Shown here piece after piece: positions 34,139 through 43,440 of a stretch of DNA of 64,000 nt. Position 1 is the first letter of the stretch. Each line of letters begins with the position of its first letter. The DNA is from Acidobacteria bacterium Ga0077553 (GTDB lineage Bacteria > Acidobacteriota > Terriglobia > Bryobacterales > Bryobacteraceae): positions 1 through 64,000 of the forward strand of contig LNFE01000209.1 of the NCBI GenBank assembly GCA_001464575.1. The letters run 5' to 3'. Made by a program: the position numbers and the translations under genes. The notes under the pieces were generated by a model. It did not search any database. It saw only the letters and a list, made by a program, of their open reading frames with translations, and was not told where the DNA came from.

Positions 34139-35796
34139 CGCTTCGGCTCCGGCCGCGCCCACGGCGCCTTACCCGGCGGCGTTGCGGGCTGGAACCGCGC
34201 CCGAATCCGCGCCAGCGCCTTTAGTTGAATCTCGACGCCCTGTTCAAAGATGCCGCCTTCTTCTAGCAGCGTCTTCTGCAGCGCGGCGATGGGTACCACC
34301 TGCACGCTGACGCCGTTCTTGACGGCCAGCGCCGCCGCCACTCCCGCCGCATGGCCCAGAATCATGTACTGCGGCTCCATTCGCAGGCTCGAATACGCCA
34401 CATGGCTCGCCGAAAAGCACACCGGCACCAGCAGGTTCTCCGCCTCTCCAGCTTTCGGCACCAGCACCCGGTAGGGAATCTGATAGGGCTGCACGGGTAC
34501 CTCAACGTTCCCTTCGTTCACTACGAAGCCTTCCGGCGAGATATGCCGCTGCACGTTGTGCGAGTCGGAGTTGTAGCTGCCCATGCCAATTACGTCGGGC
34601 TTGGTCCGCTCGGTCTGCAGATCCTTCTGCGTGGCGACGAAGCCGCCCGTCATTCGCCGGGCTTCTCGGACATAGAGCTGATTCGGCCAGTGGCCGGTAT
34701 CCACAAACTCATCCTTCGCCAGCCCCCACTCCCGCGCCTCAGCCTGCAGCGCCGCCGGCACGCGCGGATCATTCGCCAGGAAGTAGTAGAAGCCCTGCTG
34801 GTAGTCGACATGCTCCTGCCAGATTCGTGCCCGCACGGCGTAGCTCCCTTCCGGGTACGCATAGTTCTTCCCGATGTAGTCCGTCGAGAAGCCGCCACGA
34901 TTGTTCAGGTCCGCCTTGCCGTTGGGGATAATACGAATCAGCCCCACTTCATTCATCGTCAACGCCCGGCCCATGAATCCCGTCATGGCCGTCAAGTATC
35001 GCGCCAGCAATTCGTACCGCGCCGGATCGTAGTTCGCCGGCTTCGGCCACGGCACCCGATTCGCCGCCACCTTCGTCGCGATCACCCGGAAGTTATAAGC
35101 CTGAATCTTCTTGTCGCCGCTCCCCGGTTCGCCCCGTGGCTCGGCCGACACTTCCGGCAGCAGCTTCCCATTCGCGTCCCGCGCCGGAATGTCCACGGCG
35201 AAATTGTGGTTCCGCGTATGCGCCAACACCCCGGCCAACGACTCGCCATAGTCCTTCTGCCCTTCGCGCCCGTAGGTATACGAAACGCCCGCCTGCGCCA
35301 TCAAGTCGCCCTCGTAGCTGCAATCGGCAAACACCTTGCCGCGGAACCGGGCGCCGTTCTCCATCGTCACTTCGGCCACCCGCGTCCCCTGCTTCCGAAC
35401 GCCCGTCTTCTCCATAAGCCGATGCTGAAAGAGCACGGTCACCTTGGCATCCGCCAGCATCTCCCGCATCACCTTCTCCGCGGCGCCCGGCTCCGGCATC
35501 CAGGCCACCTGCTGCAGATGGCGATCCATCTCGTAGTGCTTCCCCATGCGCCAATAGAACTCGAGCGCCATCCCGCCAATCACTTCGCCCTTGCCCATGT
35601 CGGTGCCGGACAAGCCGCCCGTCACGATGCCGCCCACATGGTTCCCGGGCTCGAGTAGCACAGTCTTCAAGCCATGCCGCGCCCCCGATACAGCTGTCAT
35701 CACGCCGCCGGCCGTCCCCCCGTAAACCACCAGGTCGAACTCCTGCGCCGCCAAGCCCAGCGCCAGCGCCAATCCCAACAAGCCTACTTTCCGCAT
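34135..35796 (-). CDS. Secreted FAD-dependent oxidoreductase
   Basis: About 553 aa. Signal peptide (VGLLGLALALGLAAQ). An FAD-binding Rossmann start follows (FDLVVYGGTAGGVMTAVSGA, then TVLLEPGNHVGGIVTGGLSG). Other motifs are FADCSYEGDLMAQAG, GGFVATQKDLQTER and, near the end, SSLRMEPQYMILGHAAGVAA. This FAD_oxidored family is abundant in Solibacter-type Acidobacteria and Planctomycetes, and its substrate is usually unknown. The ATG at 35796 is chosen because it begins the signal peptide; the 53 upstream residues lie inside lpxD. It overlaps lpxD by 13 nt. Confidence 0.87.
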   Translation of the reverse strand: MRKVGLLGLALALGLAAQEFDLVVYGGTAGGVMTAVSGARHGLKTVLLEPGNHVGGIVTGGLSGTDMGKGEVIGGMALEFYWRMGKHYEMDRHLQQVAWMPEPGAAEKVMREMLADAKVTVLFQHRLMEKTGVRKQGTRVAEVTMENGARFRGKVFADCSYEGDLMAQAGVSYTYGREGQKDYGESLAGVLAHTRNHNFAVDIPARDANGKLLPEVSAEPRGEPGSGDKKIQAYNFRVIATKVAANRVPWPKPANYDPARYELLARYLTAMTGFMGRALTMNEVGLIRIIPNGKADLNNRGGFSTDYIGKNYAYPEGSYAVRARIWQEHVDYQQGFYYFLANDPRVPAALQAEAREWGLAKDEFVDTGHWPNQLYVREARRMTGGFVATQKDLQTERTKPDVIGMGSYNSDSHNVQRHISPEGFVVNEGNVEVPVQPYQIPYRVLVPKAGEAENLLVPVCFSASHVAYSSLRMEPQYMILGHAAGVAAALAVKNGVSVQVVPIAALQKTLLEEGGIFEQGVEIQLKALARIRARFQPATPPGKAPWARPEPKR

Positions 35797-36777
35797 AGTT
35801 CCTCCACACGCATCCGTAACTCTTTCACTTCGGCCTTCAACTCGCCAATCCGCGCCACGTTCGCCAACTGCGTCAGATACTCCTTCAACGGCCGTGCCGG
35901 CGTCCCCCACACGACTTGATTCCCGTGCACAATCTTCGACGTCAACACCCCGCACCCACTCCCCCGCACGGCCTTCGATTCAATCCGCGCCTTATCGCCA
36001 ATGCCCGCCTGCCCGCCGATCACGGCATAGTCCTCCACCACCACGCCGCCCGATAAGCCCGTCTGCCTGGCAGTTATGCGCAATATGCACCATGTTGTCG
36101 AGCTTCACGCCATTCCCAATCCGCGTCACCCCCAGCGCCGCGCGATCAATGCAAGCGTTCGCGCCCAACTCAAAGTCATCGCCAATCTCCACGCGCCCCA
36201 CCTGCGGGAACTTCTGATAGCGCCCTTCGTGCATCACAAAGCCGAACCCATCGGCCCCAATCACGCACCCCGAATGCAGCACGGCCCGCGCCCCAATCGT
36301 CACCCCGTCATAGATTGTCACCCGCGCATGCAACAGCGCGTTCGGCCCAATCGTCACCCCCGCGCCCACCGCGCACCCGGCCCCAATCTCGCTCCCCGCG
36401 CCAATCTTCGTCCCCGCGCCGATGCTCGCCTGCGGTCCCACGCTCACCCCGTCGCCCAGCTCGACGCCCTCGCCCAGCACCGCCGTCGGATGCACCCCGG
36501 CCGCCGCCCGCCGTCGCGGATACAGCGCCATTAGGCACCGGGCAAACGCCCCCCGCGGCTGCGGCACATAGATCCGCGTGTCGCCCAACTCCATCCCCGG
36601 CGCTACCAGCAGGCAGCCGGCCTTCGTCGTCTCGGCAGCCTTCGCCCCCTTGGCGTTGCCCACGAAGCTCAGCTCCGCCGCCCCGGCCTCTTCCAGCGGC
36701 GCCGCCCCCGTAATGTCGCGTTCGCCCTCTCCCGCCCACTCGGCGCCCAGCATTGCTGCAATTTCCCGTACTTTCAT
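35784..36777 (-). pseudogene. lpxD: UDP-3-O-acylglucosamine N-acyltransferase (LpxD), frame-disrupted
   Basis: LpxD adds the N-linked acyl chain in lipid A synthesis. The N-terminal uridine-binding domain ([20 protein letters not shown]) and the left-handed beta-helix hexapeptides ([20 protein letters not shown]) are normal up to [10 protein letters not shown]. The frame then reads QADGLIGRR and soon stops at 35992. One frame over, the family sequence resumes: [19 protein letters not shown], then LTSKIVHGNQVVWGTPARPL and a coiled-coil C-terminus ending at 35784. About 10 residues between HNC and QTG (an I-G-x-H-V-V-I-A-A-like stretch in relatives) are missing near 36064-36074. LpxD is essential in most bacteria with lipid A. 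Confidence 0.87.
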
Positions 36778-36783
36778 AGCTCG

Positions 36784-36800
36784 AACGTTATGATAACGTT
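36784..36800. promoter_or_regulatory. Perfect inverted repeat between divergent lpxD and lpxA
   Basis: AACGTTATGATAACGTT: 8-nt arms AACGTTAT and ATAACGTT around a single G. It fills 17 of the 25 nt between the lpxD ATG (36777, minus strand) and the lpxA ATG (36803, plus strand). It is ideally placed as a shared operator or a transcription/translation barrier for both genes. AACGTT itself is palindromic, so the site can also be read as two half-sites. No known regulator is implied. Confidence 0.55.
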
Positions 36801-36802
36801 CA

Positions 36803-37615
36803 ATGGCCATCGATCCCTCGGCGCGCGTCGCCCCCACCGCCCGCGTCCATCCCGAAGCCCACATCGGGCCCCACACCGTCATCGGCGATTTCTGCCTCAT
36901 CGAGTCCGATGTCTCGATCGGCGCCCACTGCCTCATCGAGCCCTACGTCTTCATCAAACGCTGGACCACCCTCGGCGACCACAACGAAATCTCGGCCCAC
37001 ACCGTTCTCGGCACCGACCCGCTCGACCGCGCCTTCACCGGCGAACGCTCCTACCTCACCATCGGCCATCACAATAAGATCCGCGAACACTACACCATCT
37101 CCCGCGGCACCAAACCCGAATCCATCACCACCATCGGCGACCACAACTACGTCATGACCTCCGGCCACATCGCCCACAACGCGACCATCGGCTCCCACTG
37201 CACCATCGCCAGTTGCGCCCTCATCGCCGGCTATGTCACCGTCGAAGACCGCGCCTTCATCTCCGGCGGCGTCGGCATCCATCAGTATTCCAAGATCGGC
37301 CGCCTCGCCATGATCGGCGGCAACATCCGCGTCAACCTCGACGCCCCGCCCTACTTCCTCTACTCGGAATTCAACATCGCCCCCCGCGGCCTGAACCTCG
37401 TCGGCCTCCGCCGCGCCGGCTTTACGGTGGCCGATATCGCCCCGCTCAAACAGGCCTATCGCCTCCTCTACCGCTCCGGCCTCAAGCTCGCCGACGCCCT
37501 CGCCCGCATCGAAACCGAACTGCCCGGAGAACACACCCAGCACCTCGTCGACTTCATCCGCTCCTCCAAGCGCGGCATCGCTCGCGAGGGCCGCCCCGGT
37601 GATACAGTGAGCTAG
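36803..37615 (+). CDS. lpxA: UDP-N-acetylglucosamine acyltransferase (LpxA)
   Basis: 270 aa, normal for LpxA, which starts lipid A synthesis by 3-O-acylation of UDP-GlcNAc. Left-handed beta-helix repeats occupy residues 5-190 ([20 protein letters not shown]). The catalytic-His region reads [14 protein letters not shown], and [19 protein letters not shown] is typical. The C-terminal helices follow ([20 protein letters not shown], then [20 protein letters not shown]). It is divergent from lpxD with only 25 nt between, and the TolC-like gene begins at the base after its stop. Confidence 0.95.
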   Translation: MAIDPSARVAPTARVHPEAHIGPHTVIGDFCLIESDVSIGAHCLIEPYVFIKRWTTLGDHNEISAHTVLGTDPLDRAFTGERSYLTIGHHNKIREHYTISRGTKPESITTIGDHNYVMTSGHIAHNATIGSHCTIASCALIAGYVTVEDRAFISGGVGIHQYSKIGRLAMIGGNIRVNLDAPPYFLYSEFNIAPRGLNLVGLRRAGFTVADIAPLKQAYRLLYRSGLKLADALARIETELPGEHTQHLVDFIRSSKRGIAREGRPGDTVS

Positions 37616-38953
37616 TTGCGCAGCATTCTCCTCCTTCTCACCCTCTGCTCCTGGGCCCTAGCGCAGGAGATCAGCCTGCCCGAAGCCGTCAAGCAAGCCA
37701 CCGCCAAGTACCCCTCGGTGCAGGTCTCGCTCGACCAGGTTTCGGAAGCCGCGGCCGGCATCAACCTCGCCCGTCTCGCCTATCTCCCCCGCGCCGAAAT
37801 GCTCGGGCAAATCAACCGCGCCACCGCCAATAACGTCTTCGGCCTCCTGCTCCCGCAAACCGTCGTCTCGCCCATCTCCGGCCCGCTGCTCCCCACCGGC
37901 GCCGCCTTCGCGAACGTCTGGGGCACCGCCGTCGGCGTGATGATCAACTGGGAGCCCTTCGACTTCGGCCGCCGTCAATCGGAAGTCGCCTCCGCCGCCG
38001 CCAGCAAGACCCGCGCCGAAGCCGCCGTCGCCCGCACCGAACTCGAAGTGGCCACGGCCACCGCCGACGCTTACCTCACGGTCCTCGCCGCCCAGCAGAC
38101 CGTCCTCTCCGCCCAAGCCGCCGTCACCCGCTCGCAGGAACTCGTCCGCCTCACCGAAGCCCTCGTCAAGGCCGACCTCCGTCCCGGCGCCGACCTCTCC
38201 CGCATCCAGTCCGAAGTGCTCCTCGCCCAGGCCCAGGTCGTCCGCGCGGAGCAAACCGCCGCCACCGCCCGCGCCACGCTCGTGCAATTCACCGGCCCGG
38301 CCACGCCCATCCACTCCTTCCGCGCCCTACCCCCGGCCACCCCGCCAACCGGCATCGCGACGGCCCATCCCATCCTCCGCGAACAGCAAGCCACCATTGA
38401 CGAAATCAAGTCCCGCCAAACGGTGATCGATAAAAGCTGGTACCCCCGCCTGAACACCCAGGCCAACGTCTTCGGCCGCGGCTCCGGCACCAATCTCGAA
38501 GGCCCCTTCCCCGGCGGCGCCGCCGGCCTCGGCCCCAACACCGGCAACTGGGCCATCGGGGCCACCGTCACCTTCCCGCTGCTCGAATACAAAACCCTCC
38601 GCGCCCGCCGACAAATCGAACAGCAGCGCATCGCCCGCGAGTCTTCCCGCAATGCGCTGCTCGAACGCGAACTCGCTGCCGCCCTCGACCGCGCCCAAAT
38701 CGCCGTCGCCACCGCCCGCAACCTCGCCACCATCACCCCGCAGCAGGTCACGCTCCTCCGCCAAACCCTCGACCAGACCACCGCCCGCTACCGTGCCGGC
38801 CTCGCCAACCTCACCGAAGTCACCGACACCCAACGCCTGCTCACGCAGTCCGAAATCGACCACGCCCTCGCCGTGCTCAACGTCTGGCGAGCCGAACTCG
38901 CTCTCGCCGCCACCCAAGGCGATCTCGCCCCCTTCCTGAGCAAGGTGCCCTAA
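37616..38953 (+). CDS. TolC-family outer-membrane efflux protein
   Basis: 445 aa starting with TTG immediately after the lpxA stop. Signal peptide (ILLLLTLCSWALA). Two OEP repeats of long helices follow: EISLPEAVKQATAKYPSVQV opens the first, ELEVATATADAYLTVLAAQQ continues it, and the second has WAIGATVTFPLLEYKTLRAR and RAGLANLTEVTDTQRLLTQS. It should form the trimeric outer-membrane channel for the RND pump encoded next (4-nt gap). The lpxA linkage suggests shared expression with lipid A synthesis. Confidence 0.9.
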   Translation: MRSILLLLTLCSWALAQEISLPEAVKQATAKYPSVQVSLDQVSEAAAGINLARLAYLPRAEMLGQINRATANNVFGLLLPQTVVSPISGPLLPTGAAFANVWGTAVGVMINWEPFDFGRRQSEVASAAASKTRAEAAVARTELEVATATADAYLTVLAAQQTVLSAQAAVTRSQELVRLTEALVKADLRPGADLSRIQSEVLLAQAQVVRAEQTAATARATLVQFTGPATPIHSFRALPPATPPTGIATAHPILREQQATIDEIKSRQTVIDKSWYPRLNTQANVFGRGSGTNLEGPFPGGAAGLGPNTGNWAIGATVTFPLLEYKTLRARRQIEQQRIARESSRNALLERELAAALDRAQIAVATARNLATITPQQVTLLRQTLDQTTARYRAGLANLTEVTDTQRLLTQSEIDHALAVLNVWRAELALAATQGDLAPFLSKVP

Positions 38954-38957
38954 ACCG

Positions 38958-41900
38958 ATGCGCCTCGTCCTCTTCGCCCTCCGTCGCCCGGTCACCATCC
39001 TCGTCGCCGTCCTGGCCATCGTCCTCTCTTCGTGGCTCGCCAGCCGGCGCATCGCCGTCGATATCTTTCCCGAAATCGGCCAGCCTGCCATCTTCGTCGC
39101 GCAGCCCTATGGCGGCATGGATCCCTCCCAAATGGAGGGCTACCTCACTTACTACTACGAGTATCACTTCCTCTACATCGCGGGCATTGAACACGTCGAG
39201 TCGAAAAACATTCAGGGCGCGTCCCTGATGAAGCTCTACTTCCACCCCGGCACCGACATGGCCCAAGCCATGGCCCAGGTCATCGGCTACGTCACCCGCT
39301 CCCGCGCCTTCATGCCCCCTGGCGTAGTCGGACCGTTCATTACGCGCTTCGATGGCGGCTCGGTCCCCGTAGGCCAGCTGATTTTCTCAAGCCCCACCCG
39401 GCCCCCCAGCGAGATGCAGGACATCGCGCTTAATCGCGTCCGCCCGCTCTTCGCCACGCTCCCCGGCGTCTCCGCCCCGCCCCCGTTCGGCGGCAACCAG
39501 CGCACCATCGTTGTCCGGCTAGATCCCGACAAACTCCGCAGCTATCGCATCTCCCCGGAAGAAGCCATCGCCGCCGTCAATAAAGCCTCCAGCGTCCAAC
39601 CCGCCGGCAACATCCGCATCGGCGACCTCAACAATTTCGCCACGTCCAATGCCGCCCTCGGCGCCAACCTGCCCGAGCTGATGGATGCCCCCGTGCGCCC
39701 CGGCGAAAGCCCGCCGGTCTTTCTTCGCGATATCGGCGTCGTCGAGAACGGCACCGACATCCTTACCGCCTACGCCCACGTCAACGGCAAGCGCACGGTC
39801 TACATGCAGATCACCAAGCGCTCCGACGCCTCCACGCTCGATGTCGTCAAAGCGGTCCGTGCCAATCTGCCCGCCTTCAAAGCCGTCTGCCCGGAAGATG
39901 TCGATGTCCGCGTCGAGTTCGATCAGTCCACCGTCGTCACGCAGTCCTTACGCAGTCTCGCCAACGAAGCCGTCCTGGGCGCCGTGCTCACCGGCCTCAT
40001 GGTCCTGCTCTTCCTCCGCGACTGGCGCAGCAGCCTAATCGTCATCACGACAATTCCCGTCGCCCTGCTCACTGCCCTCGTCGGCCTCTGGGCGCTCGGC
40101 CAGACGATCAACATCATGACCCTCGGTGGCCTCGCCCTCGCCGTCGGCGTGCTCGTCGACGAGGCGACCGTCGAAGTCGAAAACATCCACGCGCACATGG
40201 CCGGCGGCCTCGCCCGCGTGCAGAGCGTGCTGGAGGCTTGCCAGAAGACGGCCATGGCCCGCCTGCTCTCCATGCTCACCATCCTCGCCGTCTTCGCCCC
40301 GGCGCTCTTCATGACCGGCGTGGGCCGTCAACTCTTCGTCCCGCTCTCGCTCGCGGTGGCCCTCGCCATGGCCGCCAGCTATCTCCTGTCGAGCACCTTG
40401 GTGCCCGTGTTGGCTGCCAAGTTCGTCCGGCCCGCTGCCCACCGCCCTCGCCAAGCGCTCTATAGCAATTTGCTCAGCGCCCTCCTGCCCCTCCGCTGGG
40501 TCGTCGCCCCGCTCTATCTCCTCATCACCTTCGGCCTGCTCTTCGCTCTCGTGCCCCGCCTCGGCACCGAACTCTTCCCCACCGCTGACGCCGGTCAATT
40601 CAAGCTCCGCCTCCGGGCCGCCACCGGCACCCGTATCGAACGCACCGAAGAGTACGCCCTGCAGGCGCTAAAGCTGATTCAGCGTGAAGTCCCCGTCGAA
40701 ATCAGCTCCGCCTTCATCGGCGTCCAACCCGCCAGCTACCCTATCAACACCATCTTCCTCTGGACCTCCGGCCCGCACGAAGCCGTCTTCCAGGTCGCCC
40801 TCAAGCCGGAAGCCACGCTCCGCGGCGAACCCCTCCGCGAGCGCCTCCGCGCGGTCTTCGCGAAAGAACTTCCCCAGGTCCAGATGTCCTTCGAAGCCGG
40901 CGACATCGTCAGCGACGTCATGTCCTTCGGCTCGCCCACCCCTGTCGAAGTAGCTATCCAGGGCCCTGCCCTGCCCGCCAACCGCGCCCACGCCGAAAAG
41001 GTCATGGCCGAACTGCGCAAGCTCCCCGCCCTGCGCGATCTCCAGTTCGCTCAACCCCTCGACTACCCCACCGTCGACGTCCAGATCGATCGCGAACGCG
41101 CTGGCCAGTACGGCCTCACCATGGCCAACGTCGCGCGATCGCTCGTCGCCGCCACCTCCAGCTCCCGCTTCGTCGACCCCAACTACTGGCGCGATCCCAA
41201 CTCCGGCAACGCCTTCCAGATCCAAGTCGAAATCCCGCAGCATCGCATGGCATCCATCAGCGATCTCGCCGACCTCCCCGTGATGCAAAACCGCGAGGCC
41301 CGCCCCACCCTCGGCGACGTCGCCACCATCAAGCCCGGCAAGACCTACGGCCTCGTCGAGCGCTACAACATGCAGCGCGTCGTCTCCATCACCGCCAACC
41401 TGCACAACGTCCCCCTCGGCGTCGCCGAAAAGCAGATTCGCGAAGCCATCAAGAAAGCGGGCGACCCCGCCCGCGGCGTCACCGTCAATGTCCGTGGCCA
41501 GGTCCCGGCGCTGACCTCCACGCTCGACGGTCTCCGCCTCGGCCTCGCCATCGCCATCGCAGCCATCTTCCTGCTGCTCACGGCCAATTTCCAAAGCGTC
41601 CGCCTCGCCCTTGTCGTGCTCTCCACGGTGCCCGCCGTCCTCTCCGGCGTCGTGCTCGCCCTGCTGTTCACCGGCACCACGCTGAACATCCAAAGCTTCA
41701 TGGGCGCCATCATGGCCACGGGCATCGCCGTCGCCAACTCCATCTTGCTCGTCACCTTCGCCGAGCTCGCCCGCAAATCCGGCGGCTCCATCACGGAAGC
41801 CGCCGCCGCCCGGCTCCGCGCCGTGCTGATGACGGCCTTCGCCATGATGGCCGGCATGGCGCCCATCGCGCTCGGCGCGGAGCAGACCGCCCCGCTCGGC

Positions 41901-42029
41901 CGCGCTGTCCTCGGCGGGCTCGCGCTCGCCACGGTTGCCACGCTGACTGTCGTGCCGCTCTTCTATCAAATCCTCCAACCTAAAAACGCCAGCGACGCGT
42001 CGCTGTTACCCCATGAAGACAATCTTTAG
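38958..42029 (+). CDS. RND-family efflux pump inner-membrane protein (AcrB/HAE1-like)
   Basis: 1023 aa with 12 predicted transmembrane segments in the RND pattern, two large periplasmic loops and an internal repeat. TM1 is VTILVAVLAIVLSSWLASR. TM4 (LAVGVLVDEATVEVENI) has Asp-Glu in place of the usual Asp-Asp proton pair, still acidic. Further landmarks are NEAVLGAVLTGLMVLLFLRD, NFQSVRLALVVLSTVPAVLS and IQSFMGAIMATGIAVANSIL. The substrate is unknown. Gene order is channel, pump, adaptor, the reverse of the commoner adaptor-first order. Confidence 0.92.
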   Translation: MRLVLFALRRPVTILVAVLAIVLSSWLASRRIAVDIFPEIGQPAIFVAQPYGGMDPSQMEGYLTYYYEYHFLYIAGIEHVESKNIQGASLMKLYFHPGTDMAQAMAQVIGYVTRSRAFMPPGVVGPFITRFDGGSVPVGQLIFSSPTRPPSEMQDIALNRVRPLFATLPGVSAPPPFGGNQRTIVVRLDPDKLRSYRISPEEAIAAVNKASSVQPAGNIRIGDLNNFATSNAALGANLPELMDAPVRPGESPPVFLRDIGVVENGTDILTAYAHVNGKRTVYMQITKRSDASTLDVVKAVRANLPAFKAVCPEDVDVRVEFDQSTVVTQSLRSLANEAVLGAVLTGLMVLLFLRDWRSSLIVITTIPVALLTALVGLWALGQTINIMTLGGLALAVGVLVDEATVEVENIHAHMAGGLARVQSVLEACQKTAMARLLSMLTILAVFAPALFMTGVGRQLFVPLSLAVALAMAASYLLSSTLVPVLAAKFVRPAAHRPRQALYSNLLSALLPLRWVVAPLYLLITFGLLFALVPRLGTELFPTADAGQFKLRLRAATGTRIERTEEYALQALKLIQREVPVEISSAFIGVQPASYPINTIFLWTSGPHEAVFQVALKPEATLRGEPLRERLRAVFAKELPQVQMSFEAGDIVSDVMSFGSPTPVEVAIQGPALPANRAHAEKVMAELRKLPALRDLQFAQPLDYPTVDVQIDRERAGQYGLTMANVARSLVAATSSSRFVDPNYWRDPNSGNAFQIQVEIPQHRMASISDLADLPVMQNREARPTLGDVATIKPGKTYGLVERYNMQRVVSITANLHNVPLGVAEKQIREAIKKAGDPARGVTVNVRGQVPALTSTLDGLRLGLAIAIAAIFLLLTANFQSVRLALVVLSTVPAVLSGVVLALLFTGTTLNIQSFMGAIMATGIAVANSILLVTFAELARKSGGSITEAAAARLRAVLMTAFAMMAGMAPIALGAEQTAPLGRAVLGGLALATVATLTVVPLFYQILQPKNASDASLLPHEDNL

Positions 42030-43056
42030 CCTCGCCCTCCTCTGCGCCGCAGGCCTGCTCGCCCAGGAGACCGTCGCCGTCGTCGTTCAGCCGCTCGACC
42101 GCAAGCTCCGCCTGCCTGCCGAGATCCTGCCCTATCAAGCCGTCGATCTCCACGCCCGCGTCCCCGGCTTCGTCGAGAAGGTCGAGGTCGACCGCGGCAG
42201 CGTAGTCCGCAAAGGGCAGTTGCTCATCGAACTCGTCGCCCCCGAACTCTGGGCCCAACTCGCCGAAGTGGAAGCCAAGGCCGTCGCCGTCGAAAGCCAA
42301 CGCGCCGAAGCCGAAGCCCGCCTCGCCAGTCAAGAAGCGGTGCTCGAACGCCTAAAGCAAGCCTCCACCACGGCCGGCGCCGTCGCTGGCATTGAAGTCA
42401 TCCAGACGCAGAAAGCGGCCGACGCCTTGAAGTCGCAAATCACGAGCATCCAAAGCCAAGCCCGCGCCACCCGCGCCTCCGCCGATGCCATCTCCCAACT
42501 GATCGGCTACCTCAAGATCACTGCCCCGTTCGACGGCGTCATTACGGCCCGCCTCGTCCACCCCGGTGCCTTAGCCAACGGCCCGCTGCTCCGCCTCGAA
42601 CAGGTCAACCGCCTCCGTGTCGTCGTCGCGCTGCCGGAGTCCGAAGTGGCCACCATGGTCCCCGGCGCCAACGTGCCGTTCACCATTGCTGGCGGCCTCA
42701 CCGGCAGCGGCGTCATCACCCGCATCGCCCGTTCGCTTGATCCGAAAACCCGCACCATGCCCGTGGAACTCGAAGTGGCCAACCCCACCGGCAAGCTCAG
42801 CCCCGGCATGTACGCTGAAGCCACGTGGCCTGCCCGTCGCGCCAAGCCGTCCATTCTTGTGCCGCCCACCGCCGTCGTCACCACCACGGAGAAGGTCTTC
42901 GTCATCCGCAACAACAACGGCCAGGCCGAGCACGTCCCCGTGGCCAAAGGCGCTCCCGCCGGCGACCTGCTCGAAGTCTTCGGCGCCCTCAGCGCCGGCG
43001 ACAAAATCCTGCGCCGCGCCACGGACGAGATTCGCCCCGGCACCGTCATCAAATAA
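42013..43056 (+). CDS. RND pump periplasmic adaptor (membrane fusion protein)
   Basis: 347 aa. Signal peptide (IFSLALLCAAGLLA). Lipoyl half-domains flank a helical hairpin: YQAVDLHARVPGFVEKVEV at the first half, an Ala/Glu-rich coiled coil at about 75-150, then YLKITAPFDGVITARLVHPG. Beta-barrel and membrane-proximal domains follow (LPESEVATMVPGANVPFTIA, then LSPGMYAEATWP and ILVPPTAVVTT). It starts inside the RND gene (17-nt overlap), consistent with coupled translation. Confidence 0.9.
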   Translation: MKTIFSLALLCAAGLLAQETVAVVVQPLDRKLRLPAEILPYQAVDLHARVPGFVEKVEVDRGSVVRKGQLLIELVAPELWAQLAEVEAKAVAVESQRAEAEARLASQEAVLERLKQASTTAGAVAGIEVIQTQKAADALKSQITSIQSQARATRASADAISQLIGYLKITAPFDGVITARLVHPGALANGPLLRLEQVNRLRVVVALPESEVATMVPGANVPFTIAGGLTGSGVITRIARSLDPKTRTMPVELEVANPTGKLSPGMYAEATWPARRAKPSILVPPTAVVTTTEKVFVIRNNNGQAEHVPVAKGAPAGDLLEVFGALSAGDKILRRATDEIRPGTVIK

Positions 43057-43109
43057 AAACCATGAGCCGTTTCCCTTCTGGCTGACGAGTAATTCGGCAG
43101 GAGACTCAC

Positions 43110-43439
43110 ATGGCTGAAACCACAAAACTCTTTCTACGCGGCCCCGCAATCCCGCCACTTTCGATGGTCTATCAGAAGATAGAAGGCATCGTCGGGAACC
43201 CCTCAATGCCCTTTCTGAAACAGGCCGCCGGAGCCACCGCCGTCTTCATCATTCCGCTCACCGGTGGTGCCTTGGCCGGCATGCAGCAGCTCGTCTCCCT
43301 GCAGGGAACCGAAACCGTCTGCTTCACTTCCATGGGACGCGAAGATTCCATCGACTGGCTTTCTTACACGCGGTCTACCAAGGTGCTGGATGTCTCGCAG
43401 ATCGGCGGGAAAGCACTGTTGAAACTCCAACTGGTTTAG
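43110..43439 (+). CDS. Orphan small protein of unknown function
   Basis: 109 aa, preceded by CAGGAG with 7 nt to the ATG, so translation is likely. Composition is neither membrane-like nor low-complexity. A hydrophobic stretch (KQAAGATAVFIIPLTGGALA) sits mid-protein, and the C-terminus reads SIDWLSYTRSTKVLDVSQIG. No domain recognised. It is 53 nt downstream of the adaptor gene on the same strand, and its stop is 1 nt from the convergent kup stop. Confidence 0.6.
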   Translation: MAETTKLFLRGPAIPPLSMVYQKIEGIVGNPSMPFLKQAAGATAVFIIPLTGGALAGMQQLVSLQGTETVCFTSMGREDSIDWLSYTRSTKVLDVSQIGGKALLKLQLV

Positions 43440-43440
43440 C

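Noticed and set aside
34351-35658. A 435-aa plus-strand frame opposite the FAD oxidoreductase
   Set aside because: His/Arg/Pro-rich shadow of a high-GC gene; the opposite strand has signal peptide and FAD motifs.
40668-41978. A 436-aa minus-strand frame inside the RND pump gene
   Set aside because: It is Asp/Gly/Glu/Ala-rich and mirrors the GC codon pattern of the pump gene. No domain or ribosome site.
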